Shown here piece by piece: positions 52,394 through 61,119 of a DNA stretch of 64,000 bases. Position numbers and translations under genes: made by a program. Below the pieces are notes generated by a model. That model was not told where the DNA came from. It worked only from the letters and a program-made list of their open reading frames with translations, and searched no databases. The stretch is from Tridacna crocea (lineage: Eukaryota; Mollusca; Bivalvia; Cardiida; Cardiidae), in contig OX031070.1 in assembly GCA_943736015.1 (NCBI GenBank), forward strand, positions 20,729,673 through 20,793,672. The letters are read 5' to 3'. The first letter of the stretch is position 1. Every line of letters begins with the position of its first letter.

Positions 52394-53278
52394 TACATTA
52401 CTGATTATTATACTGCAAAGAAATTTCTCGTGATCTGATTGGTTAAGATGCCGGGAACATATATCATGTACCCTGGCAAAAAACTCGTAAAGCCAGTTTC
52501 CCTTTTGTGTGCCCCGTAGACATCACTACACGTGCAACACAACATTCAAAATAGCAGCGTCGATCGATCACCGGACTGCACGTTTATGCACAAAACTGCA
52601 CGTTTTTGTGACGTCAGTTTTCAGTGACGTCAGTTTTCGTTGAATTGAGGCACTCAGAAGGGAATTTCTGTTTTGCTAGCATACTCGATTCGTGAGAGTA
52701 TAAAAGAGGAAAAAATTTGCTTAATCCACTTTGAAAAGGTATAACTTTGCGGTATAATAAATCCATTGTACGGTCAGGTGGCAGGGGACTTGGAAACTTG
52801 TGCACAGCTGTGGTGAATCATGTTGCCACCTCGCCTTCGTCTCGGGGCGACATGATTAACCACAACCGTGAACAAGTTTCCAAGTCTCCTGCCACCTGAC
52901 CGTACAATGGATTTATTATACCGCAAAGTTATACCTTTTCAAAGTGGATTAAGCAAATTTTTTCCTCTTTTATACTCTCACGAATCGAGTATGCTAGCAA
53001 AACAGAAATTCCCTTCTGAGTGCCTCAATTCAACGAAAACTGACGTCACTGAAAACTGACGTCACAAAAACGTGCAGTTTTGTGCATAAACGTGCAGTCC
53101 GGTGATCGATCGACGCTGCTATTTTGGATGTTGTGTTGCACGTGTAGTGATGTCTACGGGGCACACAAAAGGGAAACTGGCTTTACGAGTTTTTTGCCAG
53201 GGTACATGATATATGTTCCCGGCATCTTAACCAATCAGATCACGAGAAATTTCTTTGCAGTATAATAATCAGTAATGT
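52394..53278. repeat. 885-bp inverted repeat, ~430-bp arms
   Basis: The left arm (about 52394-52823) and right arm (about 52849-53278) are reverse complements with only scattered mismatches, separated by about 25 bases at CACCTCGCCTTCGTCTCGG. Because the arms match, the same 63-codon frame appears on the minus strand at 52614-52805 and on the plus strand at 52868-53059. I see no family resemblance for it. Each arm holds two TGACGTCA sites (52609-52616, 52625-52632, 53041-53048, 53057-53064), the consensus CRE/ATF site. Confidence 0.95.
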
Positions 53279-53306
53279 TCTGTGTGAGGTGCTGGTTCAC
53301 ATTTAT

Positions 53307-53530
53307 CATGAAAATCCTCTGCATGATGAAAAGTTATCGTACGGGCAGTGTTAAGTTACAGTGGTGTGATTGGGCCATCCTTTTGTGAACTAGGTGGGGT
53401 GGAGAGCTGCCAAAGTAATTACTTAATGTTACCTGACATTGCTAAAACACCAGTTTTTGCCAGGTTTAAAGAAAACAACAGATTCAAGACATTTAGCTTA
53501 AACAGGTTGGAGCTATTTATCGAGAGATGA
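53307..53530 (+). pseudogene. Mariner transposase central-domain relic
   Basis: The plus strand reads HENPLHDEK and, after a frameshift near 53333, VIVRAVLSYSGVIGPSFCE. This matches the mariner catalytic-domain block of the form PLH..KVTVWC...GVIGPYFFE. Then come NYLMLPDI and FARFKENNRFKTF before a stop after FIER. The segment corresponding to the C-terminal block in the left arm is deleted here. Degenerate and non-functional. Confidence 0.75.
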
Positions 53531-53649
53531 TGAAAAAATAACGCCAGCAATGTGTGCATCAGTAATAGCAAACTTTTAAAAGAGGCTTGACGTCATAATC
53601 TAAAATTGACGACATGTAGAGCATTTAAGTTCTGTGAAAAAGGTTGACC

Positions 53650-54043
53650 TATGTATTTTGTCTAGCGTGTGAGTATTTAAAGTACTTAACATTGTGTATC
53701 AAAGAAAAAAATGTAATCATTGCCGAGTTTTATGATTTAGATTATAACACGGTATTTGATGGCAGATAAATATCAAGCACCGAAACTGTATGTCGCTGTT
53801 CTATAATTGAAACACCTTTGACTCCAGTGACAAACAATTAACAGAGGCAAAATATTAAACTCGTATTAAAAAAACGTGAAAAAAAAAAACAGAGAGCAAG
53901 CTTTAAATGCATATTCTGCTTAGAGCTGCATGGCTGCATTTCGCCTACCCAGTCACGATAAGATGTTATCAAAGTTATTGTAGCGTAAGCGGCCTTTGAA
54001 CACACGCAATGTAACAATTACAATTGTGATCATGATTTAGATA
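53650..54043. other. Unannotated AT-rich stretch
   Basis: No gene or repeat family is seen. Confidence 0.3.
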
Positions 54044-54275
54044 TTAATTGTTTTCCACACAAGAACATTTTAGACTCAGCTAGATTGAAAGCATTTGCAG
54101 ACAACAAAATAAAACTGACTGAAAATTTGAAATTTGTTTTTATTTGAAGGGTAGAAAACATTGTTGGAAAAGGAGAAAATGCTGGTAACCAGCATTTTCT
54201 CCTTTTCCCTCAATGTTTTGAAAAGGATTCTTTATCAGGGTCGTTAAAAGTCGGGACTGTGTGGTAAAGAGTTAA
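54044..54275 (-). mobile_element. Family A piggyBac-like MITE, complete
   Basis: TTAATTGTTTTCCACACAAG, GAAAGCATTTGCAGACAAC, perfect core around AAAATGCTGGTAACCAGC, CAGGGTCGTTAAAAGTC and TGTGGTAAAGAGTTAA. Confidence 0.85.
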
Positions 54276-54354
54276 ATTAATTGTTTTTAACAGTGATTAC
54301 AATTCATTGAAGAGAATGGAACACCTTAACTGTTACTTTAATTTGAGCAAATTT

Positions 54355-54425
54355 TAACAAAATTGGGTCTTTTTGTGGACAGTTTAGATCAAGATAAATC
54401 CTCGCAAAACGTCTCATCTCAGAGT
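54355..54425. repeat. Family C remnant
   Basis: TTTTTGTGGACAGTTTAGATC and AAGATAAATCCTCGCAAAAC keep one arm. The other is lost. Confidence 0.5.
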
Positions 54426-54629
54426 AGTCTTAACTGGAAGCTTTCCGAAATGTTTGGCTTATCTCGCGCTAAAATCGAAATTTGCGATATTTAGTGATTT
54501 CCACCGCAGATTGACAATGTCATGGTTGAATTATAAGGCATTTCTCGTATCGTACTGAAAAAAATAATGACTCCGCAACGAATGGCTAAAATAATTACTG
54601 TCTTCGTTGTTGTAGACATCTTTGTAAAC

Positions 54630-55070
54630 GTTTCGCAAAAAAAAAAAACCAAGAAATATTTGCGGAAAGCAATTGTTCTTTCTTTTCTTGGGAGCAGTTG
54701 CTCCTTCTTCCACAATGTTTTCTAATGTTTTCCATCAAATCTAATTAGCAAAATTGCACATAGGTCGCATTTTCTGACTTGATGTTATTGTTCTTGGTGT
54801 TTTTTATTAGATGATATTGCTGACGATGGATAAGCTTGGAGTACAGATCTTAAACTGTATACAAAATGGTGGGTAAAACGGATATATATCGTTGTGATAC
54901 ACTGTAAAGATGTTAACGCAAACATAATTAGTTCCTTATCACATTTCTGCATCCTTTCAGATATATGATACATGTATATGCAACTTCAAAACAAATCATT
55001 GGGGGGAAAAAGGAATCACTTGCGTACCACTTCCTTTATTGCTCAATGTTTTCCCTTAGCTTCAAGATAT
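54630..55070. mobile_element. Two degenerate family A-like cores
   Basis: CTTGGGAGCAGTTGCTCC and TTCCACAATGTTTTCTAATG (about 54690-54730), and GGGGGGAAAAAGGAATC with CTCAATGTTTTCCC (about 55000-55060), resemble decayed family A cores. The intervening sequence is unassigned. Confidence 0.35.
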
Positions 55071-55107
55071 TTGAGCCATGCTCTGTGAAAAGGCGGCTTA
55101 ATACATT

Positions 55108-55175
55108 TGCGAAAAGTGTCAGCGCAGGTCAGCCTGCGCTGTCCGCGCAGGCTGACCTGCACTGACAATTTTCGC
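55108..55175. repeat. GC-rich hairpin (D-related)
   Basis: AGTGTCAGCGCAGGTCAGCC and GGCTGACCTGCACTGACA pair around TGCGCTGTCCGCGCA. It lies 80 bases upstream of a complete family D element. Confidence 0.8.
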
Positions 55176-55252
55176 TATCGGTCAGTTTTCTGTATGCCCA
55201 AGGACCACTTTATTTCATGATTAATTTGGTTGTTTTAAAGAGTTGATATAAT

Positions 55253-55515
55253 TGGAGTGCAACACGCGAAAAGGTGCATTCGGACATTTGCGTAAAGTGT
55301 CATCTCGGATCAGCCTGCGCAGTCCGCGCAGGCTGATCCGAGACGGCACTTTACGACTACATTAGATTTTGTGCTACAGTAGACTTGCGTAAAACAGAAA
55401 ATCACATAAAATCGGAAAGTGTCGTTTCGGATTAGCCTGCGCGGACTGCGCAGGCTGATCCGAGATGACACTTTACGCAGATGTCCGAATGTCCCTTTTC
55501 GCGTGTTGCACTCCA
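55253..55515 (+). mobile_element. Family D double-hairpin element, complete and well preserved
   Basis: The ends are TGGAGTGCAACACGCGAAAA and CTTTTCGCGTGTTGCACTCC. Hairpin one pairs GGATCAGCCTGCGCAGTCC with GCGCAGGCTGATCCGAGAC. Hairpin two pairs GGATTAGCCTGCGCGG with CGCAGGCTGATCCGAGATG. TACAGTAGACTTGCGTAAAAC lies between. This is the best reference copy in the window. Confidence 0.9.
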
Positions 55516-55685
55516 TATAGTATGGATCCCTAAGTATGTGATGGCTTACTTGGTACTATGGATCACGTAGTGCAATAAGCCCCCTTTTGCCAGAGTATGA
55601 CTTATCTATTTTTTCATAACATTCATGTACTTGTATTTTTTACTATGTGTCACGTGTACTTTTCATGGTACTCATAAAAGTATCT

Positions 55686-55885
55686 CGGGACGTATTCAAC
55701 AATCAGTCTAAACAGAATTCTGACTCTTAATTCTACATAAGAAAATACATATAGTATTATTTCTGATTTACTGAACAATGTAGTTCAAACTTTTAACCAA
55801 TTAGAAATTTTGTTACTTTGACACTATTGAAAAATTCTGCTGAATTAGATTGAGAATTAGACCGACCGTAAATGAATATGACGAT
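55686..55885. mobile_element. Family B hairpin MITE, diverged
   Basis: GTATTCAACAATCAGTCTAAA and ACCGTAAATGAATATGACG at the ends, AATTCTGACTCTTAATTC pairing with GAATTAGATTGAGAATTAG. The centre AACCAATTAGAAATTTTG has decayed. Confidence 0.65.
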
Positions 55886-56414
55886 TGGAAAAAAGAATAG
55901 GGTTGTAGGTGGACTGAATGGAATACCAGGCACGATGCTTTCGAAATGCCAGAAGTTGGGAAAGGTAAAATAGTGATTAAAAAGCGATAAACAGATTCAT
56001 TTTCCAGAATACTTCATGAATCTCGGTGGAATTATGCATTATAGTGTATTGATCGGGTTACCTTTGATATGTAATTGAATTGAATTTTGAAATAAACAAG
56101 ATTTCAGGTGCATAACCAAGCCTGACAATGATTAATTGGTTAAACACGTGACATTGTAGATGCTGATGAAAGAAAACGGGTCGGAGAGTTCAATCCCTCT
56201 GCAGTAGGTTAGAGTATGAAAAGATTGAATGAAAGAAAAATCGGGGCTATTTTTAATGTTACATGGAAATCAATGTTGACACACCTCTGGTAGTCGTTTT
56301 AAGAAACCACTTTCTCATATAAAATGTAGGTTAACAGACAATAATTTTAATTTCTCGAACAGGATCAGAAATTTGGATACGTAGCTACAGTACCAATCAT
56401 ATTGATATCAGTTT
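55886..56414. other. Unannotated AT-rich stretch
   Basis: No family or gene is seen. Confidence 0.3.
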
Positions 56415-56590
56415 TAACCCTTTCAGCGCCATAGGCGAAAACAATGGATTTTGTGGACGGCATAGATCAAGATCAGACTGCACAGAACGTGCAGTCTGAT
56501 CTTTGTTCTATGCCGTCCGCTTGTGTAGTCAAGCCTATACAATCAAAATCTTCGGAAAGTTCAATGGATTGTATTTAAAGTCGTCGAAAA
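56415..56590 (+). mobile_element. Family C element, second subfamily, perfect hairpin
   Basis: TTAACCCTTTCAGCGCCATAG starts the element. GGACGGCATAGATCAAGATC and CAGACTGCACAGAACGTGC pair with GCAGTCTGATCTTTGTTCTA and TGCCGTCC. The flank AGTCAAGCCTATACAATC is shared with 51580. Confidence 0.85.
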
Positions 56591-56699
56591 AGACCGAGTT
56601 GTTTATTTGTCACTAGAAGAGTTAGAGGATGATGCTTTGATGCCATGCAGCCGTAATGAAATCAGGTTTAAGCGATTGGTGCTATGGGTACAGCCCGAA

Positions 56700-57365
56700 T
56701 TATATCAGTTTTCGCAAATGCATTTATCTGCCCTTATTGAATTGATTCTCCTTTTGATAGTTAACATTGGTACGTTTTTCTAAATACTCGTATCTTCAGT
56801 TACCACAGAGATTATGATAAAATTTCAAACTTTTTCCACGACGAATTCGAAGTTGAAAAATAAGCATGAATGTGTCAAAAAAATGTTCATGGGTACCTGC
56901 CCTTGTTGCGTTGTTTCTCTTTTTAATAGTTAACAACTAGTTCGAGTTTTAAGTGAATATGCTCAATAATAACAGAAATGGTATAAAATGTCAGCTTTTG
57001 CACAACGTAATCGAATTCAAAAAAGGGACATAACTATGTCAAAAAATAGTTTTATAATTACCTGCACTTAATGTATTGGTTCCCTTTTAGAAAGTTAACC
57101 AATAATCCAAGTTTTCAGTAGATATCCTTAGTAATGTCAGAGATACATGTATTCTAAACTGTCAAAGTTTTTTTCACGACAGATTCGGAGTCAAAAAAAG
57201 AGGCATAACTATGTCCAAAAATGGCTTGATAGTTATCTGCACTTGTTTTATTGGTTTCCTTTATATAGTTAACTATAAATCCAAGCTTGAAGTAAGTCTT
57301 TAGTATTGACAGAGATTTTATAAAATGTCAACGTTTTTGCGGCGCGATGACGCAGTCAGTGACAT
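56700..57365 (+). repeat. Degenerate ~170-bp tandem array, four units
   Basis: TA(C/T)CTGC(C/A)CTT blocks occur near 56725, 56894, 57059 and 57234. Each is followed by a pyrimidine-rich stretch and AGTTAAC, with ATAACTATGTCAAAAAATAG-like sequence in between. The unit size matches the core units of family E, but no E-type ends are recognised. It may be an orphaned core array. Confidence 0.7.
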
Positions 57366-57377
57366 CGCAGACAACTA

Positions 57378-57578
57378 CAGGGCCCGTATTCACCAACCAT
57401 TCCAAAGAACCTTCTTGGTCTCAGTCTCCAGAATTTCTAAATTTGAAAATAATGCAACTTCTGATTGGCTAAACCAAATGGTTTAGCCAATCAGAAGTTG
57501 CGTTACTTTCAAATTTAGAAATTCTCGGAGAATAAGACTAAGAGTATTCTTAAGAATAGTTGGTGAATACGGGCCCTG
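57378..57578. mobile_element. Family B hairpin MITE, complete, near-perfect
   Basis: CAGGGCCCGTATTCACCAACC and GTTGGTGAATACGGGCCCTG are inverted ends. The centre CTTCTGATTGGCTAAACCA / TGGTTTAGCCAATCAGAAG is perfect. This is the best B reference copy. Confidence 0.92.
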
Positions 57579-57848
57579 GGCTATCACAATACCTCGTCGT
57601 TTTCTACGAAAACAAGTCGAGCTAAACAATGCGGAGAGGAAAAAACTTATATTGAGACAGAATCCGGGAGAAACGTGTCAAAAAGAAGAAATTACCGCCA
57701 TACTTCAGAGAAAAGTCACAAAACATTAGAAAATCGCTCTAATACAGGCTCTCGGGGGACCTTCCCGATCACATTATACCAAAAACTCAGAGGGGTAACT
57801 TATCAAGTGGAGACTGTCGCTCTGTCAGAAAGAAAGATCTTTGTTCAT

Positions 57849-58076
57849 TTAACTCTTTACCAGACGGCTAAGTTTTAGTATCAACCATATCGAAAGGATT
57901 TGCAGACGACAAATTAAATGTGGCCCAAATGATAGAGCGTGTCTTTGAAAGGGTGGAGAGCGTTGCTGGAAAGAATGAAATGCTGGTTACCAGAATTTCA
58001 TCGATTGCTAACGATGCTTTCAAAGGCATTCTTCCGTGGTGTCGTAAAACACGTCAGACGTTTGGTAAAGAGTTAA
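57849..58076 (-). mobile_element. Family A piggyBac-like MITE, complete, variant core
   Basis: TTAACTCTTTACCAGACGGC, GATTTGCAGACGACAAATTA, a core altered in both arms (AATGAAATGCTGGTTACCAG / AATTTCATCGATTGC), and CGTTTGGTAAAGAGTTAA. Confidence 0.8.
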
Positions 58077-59013
58077 CTTGATTCTTTTTCACATTTGATA
58101 GTATTGATATGATTACGGACTTCTTGTTTTTCCCGAGATAAATCTTTACTGAGGAATTATAATGACTGAAGGCGAACAAGGGTGACATTTTCAAGCCACA
58201 GAGTGTCGAAAGACATCGAACGTAAAGTTGGTACAAATAGACCTTTTCGAAGTGTTAAGAATTGTTAAAGCATACTATGAAATTTCTTTCATTTCAAAAT
58301 TAGATCTATTGGAAGGCCAACAATACATAGAAATCGCTGGTGCTATAGAGTATTGTACATGCATATCATAAACCTTTGCTACCAGAACATTATGTAACCA
58401 TGTGACACGACTTGATTTTCGCACAGCAATGTACGAAAATGTTTTCGTTATCATTTTGCGAATCATCAATGTTTTCAGGCTCTGTGTTCTTGACTTATCT
58501 TAGGAGTTGGAAAACAATCAAAACAGCCAATTTTTTTTACATGCACAACAAGAGACCTAGGGCTTTGACCCTAAAAAATATGAAACCTGTGTTATATGGC
58601 AGGGTTTTTTTTCGAAATGAAGTAACTTTTACTTAATTTTTCATTTCAAACCATCACACTGACATGAAATTCGACTGAAAGTTAATCCACCTTTAAAGAT
58701 ACTTTTAAAAAATGTTACACGTTTAATCTCTTAGTAACTTATCTTTTCTATTGGGGACAATTCTAGGCGCCTCCAAAACAGTGAGCTGCGATGGCGCACC
58801 CATTTTCGAAGGCTATTCCAGACAACAAATCGAAATAGCCAGACGAAGTAGCGATTACGCTAATTCTCTCACTGTCATGAGGGACAAAAGAGCGTAGATC
58901 CAGACGAGTCTACAGAAACGTTTTACCCGCCTAATCTATGACTGAAAGATTGCCTCAGAATCCTTTTTTTCCTACTTAGGATAGTAGAATTTTATTTGTT
59001 TGCTCCGAACATA
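58077..59013. other. Unannotated stretch
   Basis: A plus-strand frame at about 58766-58897 reads SCDGAPIFEGYSRQQIEIA and on to a stop. It looks protein-like but is short, with poor splice context. No repeat family is recognised. Confidence 0.25.
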
Positions 59014-59240
59014 TTAACCCGCAACGCATTACCACACAGTCCAGAGTTTTAATGACCATGAGAAAGAAGACTCTTTACAAACATGTGGAAAAAGGAGAAA
59101 ATGCTTGGAACCATCATTTTCTCCTTTTTCAACATTTTTGCAGCCTTTGAAACGAAGCAAATGTTTGAGCTTCATTTGATGTGTCTGCCTATGCGTTTAA
59201 TTTGGACCAGTCTATAGTATTGTCAAGTTGTAAAGAGTTA
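59014..59240 (+). mobile_element. Family A piggyBac-like MITE
   Basis: TTAACCCGCAACGCATTACC, AATGACCATGAGAAAGAAG, core GGAGAAAATGCTTGGAACC, GTCTGCCTATGCGTTTAATT, GTTGTAAAGAGTTA. Confidence 0.75.
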
Positions 59241-59310
59241 GAGCATTGGAACCAAGGTAAAACGCTCGTGTAGAAGATGGTCTGCAAGCGGTAGTTTGTT
59301 TCATAAACGT

Positions 59311-59539
59311 TTAACCCTTCCCCAAATAATCCCTGGTTTTTACGGGTCTAGAATATTAGCCTTTTGAAAACATTGTGGGAAAAGGAGAAAATGCTGGTGA
59401 CCAGCATTTTCTCCTTTTCCCACAATGTTTTCTACCCTATCATAGACAGAAATCATCTTTTCAGCAAGAGTTGAATTGTCGTCTGCAAATGCTTTCAATT
59501 TGGTCTAGTCCAAAAGTTTGTCGTTTGGGAAAGGGTTAA
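59311..59539 (+). mobile_element. Family A piggyBac-like MITE, complete, perfect core
   Basis: TTAACCCTTCCCCAAATAATC and TTTGTCGTTTGGGAAAGGG with TTAA at both ends. The 65-nt core (about 59367-59431) is a perfect palindrome around a single G (CTGGTGACCAG). TTGTCGTCTGCAAATGCTTT lies in the right half. Confidence 0.92.
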
Positions 59540-59646
59540 TACAATTAGAAACCTCAGTCATCCCTCATTCCGTTACCAGGAGGATTTTCATAACCATCAT
59601 TACGCTTTCCGTTTTGGAATAGTAGCAATTTCAATAACCCAGATAT

Positions 59647-59652
59647 TTTATT
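59647..59652 (-). promoter_or_regulatory. Candidate polyadenylation signal AATAAA
   Basis: TTTATT on the plus strand is AATAAA on the minus strand, about 26-31 bases beyond the stop codon of the exon-like frame at 59678. That spacing suits a short 3' UTR. In AT-rich DNA it could occur by chance. Confidence 0.35.
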
Positions 59653-59677
59653 CATTTGAAAACATGGAGTGACTTAA

Positions 59678-59910
59678 TCATTTGTAAATGAGAGATGCTA
59701 AAATAATCTGTCCTAACACGTCTTCCGGTAACTGGTGCTTTCTCCATTCCCCCAACGGTGTGTTATCGCTAACTAGGTCGATGAATTGTTCCGCTATTTC
59801 TTCGTTGATACCCTTTGTCGCGTGGCAGTTTGTACAATATTTTTGCAGAGCACTATATATGTGGCAACATAAAGAATACATGCCAATGTTCCATTTTGTT
59901 CTTTTCTTCA
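59678..59910 (-). CDS. Candidate terminal exon of an unknown protein
   Basis: The minus-strand frame has mixed, protein-like composition and no low-complexity or repeat origin. It includes KYCTNCHATKG, then EEIAEQFIDLVSDN and PLGEWRKHQLPEDVLG, and ends SLIYK with a TGA. A CATTTCAG acceptor lies at 59911-59918. Skipping it, the frame remains open to about 59947. An AATAAA follows the stop. Joined to the upstream piece by a GT-AG intron (59911-60063), the frame is kept. I do not recognise the protein, and the splice is an inference. A decayed retrocopy or chance frame remains possible. Confidence 0.35.
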
Positions 59911-60013
59911 CTGAAATGTCGCTGAAGACAGTATATAGGCTAGGCAAAATAATGGTACTCTTTTTACAAACACCTTTTCTATGAAAATATATTATTATTT
60001 GACTGTTCAGTGT

Positions 60014-60168
60014 TTAATTCTTTTTTCTATAGTGCTTCAGTTGTTCATAAATGTCCAGTGCACCTATTCTTGATTTCTGGCTTTTTAACCAGTACCACAA
60101 AACGTCTTGGCCCGGCCATTTCCTTTTGAGAAGGGACGGGATGTTTACCAAGCCCCCGGCACCTTCAG
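60014..60168 (-). CDS. Candidate upstream exon or frame, truncated by a family A MITE
   Basis: The minus strand reads DQSAEGAGGLVNIPSLLKR, then KWPGQDVLWYWLKSQKSRI and LDIYEQLKHYRKKN before a stop at 60014-60016. Composition is protein-like. The right side meets the family A element at 60169, so any further 5' coding has been displaced. A possible donor (AATAG then GTGCAC, junction 60064/60063) would join it in frame to 59910. If not spliced, it is a short unrelated frame. No domain is recognised. Confidence 0.3.
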
Positions 60169-60396
60169 CGCTTTGATCGTTTCTAAACAATTCCTGGTTT
60201 TTACGGCCCTGAAAAGGGAGCCTTTTGAATATATGGTGAGAAAAGGAGAAAATGCTGGTAACCAGCATTTTCTCCTTTTCGCACAATGTTTTCTACGCTC
60301 CCTTAACAAATTTCAATTATTGAGTTATGTTAATTGTGTCGTCTGCAAATACTTTCAATTTGGAACTGTCTAAAATTTTGTCGTTTGGTAAAGAGT
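60169..60396 (+). mobile_element. Family A piggyBac-like MITE, nearly complete
   Basis: GATCGTTTCTAAACAATTCC, ACGGCCCTGAAAAGGGAGCC, perfect core around AAAATGCTGGTAACCAGC, GTCGTCTGCAAATACTTTC, TCGTTTGGTAAAGAGT. The left TTAA is lost. Confidence 0.85.
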
Positions 60397-60818
60397 CGGT
60401 TGCTGAGCTCGATTGAAGAAAAAAAGTAATTCTTTAAACGCACTTACCAACCATCAAACAATATGTACTCGTGACTAATTTCTCGTAATGCATGCATCAG
60501 ATTCTGGTGTATTTTTTGCGGTTCTGAGGCTGACACTTTAGAACCAAAACGTCATAATATGAAGTCAAGAATGTTACATTATCCCGTCGAAATGCTCAGA
60601 AGATTGAGCTTGCAAAAAAAACATTCTTTCAAAAAATTAATGATACCAAGCAAGTCCTGACATAATCATAAAAAGACATAAATCCATAAAGTCTATTTTG
60701 TCTGAAATACGACTGAAGGATGAGATAAAATAGTCCTTGAACATGCAGAAAAACGAATAGTAGCAAAAAAAGTATAGTACGTGCAGGTTGACCTGGTTCG
60801 ATACTTTTTGCAGATGCA
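60397..60818. other. Unannotated stretch with a D-type remnant
   Basis: GTACGTGCAGGTTGACCTGG and TCGATACTTTTTGCAGATGC near 60775-60815 match one arm of the D-related hairpins. Nothing else is seen. Confidence 0.4.
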
Positions 60819-61047
60819 TTAACCCATTACAACACGATCCCTACTTTTGACACCAATGAGAAAGAAGCCTTTAGAAAATATTGTTGGAAAAGGAGAAAAT
60901 GCTGGTAACCAGCATTTTTTTCTTTTCCCACAATGTTTTCTACCCTTCACAAAACAAATTTCAAATTTTCAGTCACTTTTTTATTGTCGTCTGCAAATGC
61001 TTTCAATTTGGACAAGTCTATAATTTTGTCGTTTTGTAATGAGTTAA
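60819..61047 (+). mobile_element. Family A piggyBac-like MITE, complete
   Basis: TTAACCCATTACAACACGATC, GACACCAATGAGAAAGAAGC, core AAAATGCTGGTAACCAGC, TTGTCGTCTGCAAATGCTTT and TGTAATGAGTTAA. Confidence 0.9.
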
Positions 61048-61119
61048 GCCCCCTTTTGCCAGAACACGGTTTATATAAGAGTTAAATTTGTCAACCAAAG
61101 AGGTTTTCTAGGATTGTGT

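Larger units (their letters stand above)
52061..53649. mobile_element. Mariner-family element organised as a giant palindrome
   Basis: TIRs begin GGTCGAACTT at 52061 and, on the other strand, GGTCAACCTT ending at 53649. Each is flanked by TA, the mariner/Tc1 target duplication. Inverted similarity continues inward through GACGTCAAGCCTCTTTTG (52133-52150 and 53573-53590). The two outer arms carry different pieces of a mariner-type transposase, each reading outward from the centre. The middle 885 bases are an almost perfect inverted repeat. It looks like an inverted duplication of a mariner 3' half, each arm having lost a different segment. It is not autonomous. Confidence 0.75.

Noticed and set aside
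52614..53059. Identical 63-codon frames on both strands
   Set aside because: They exist because the two arms of the inverted repeat are the same. Duplication alone explains the apparent conservation.
58766..58897. Short protein-like frame (SCDGAPIFEGYSRQQIE)
   Set aside because: Too short, weak acceptor, no donor before the stop, and no partner exon nearby.
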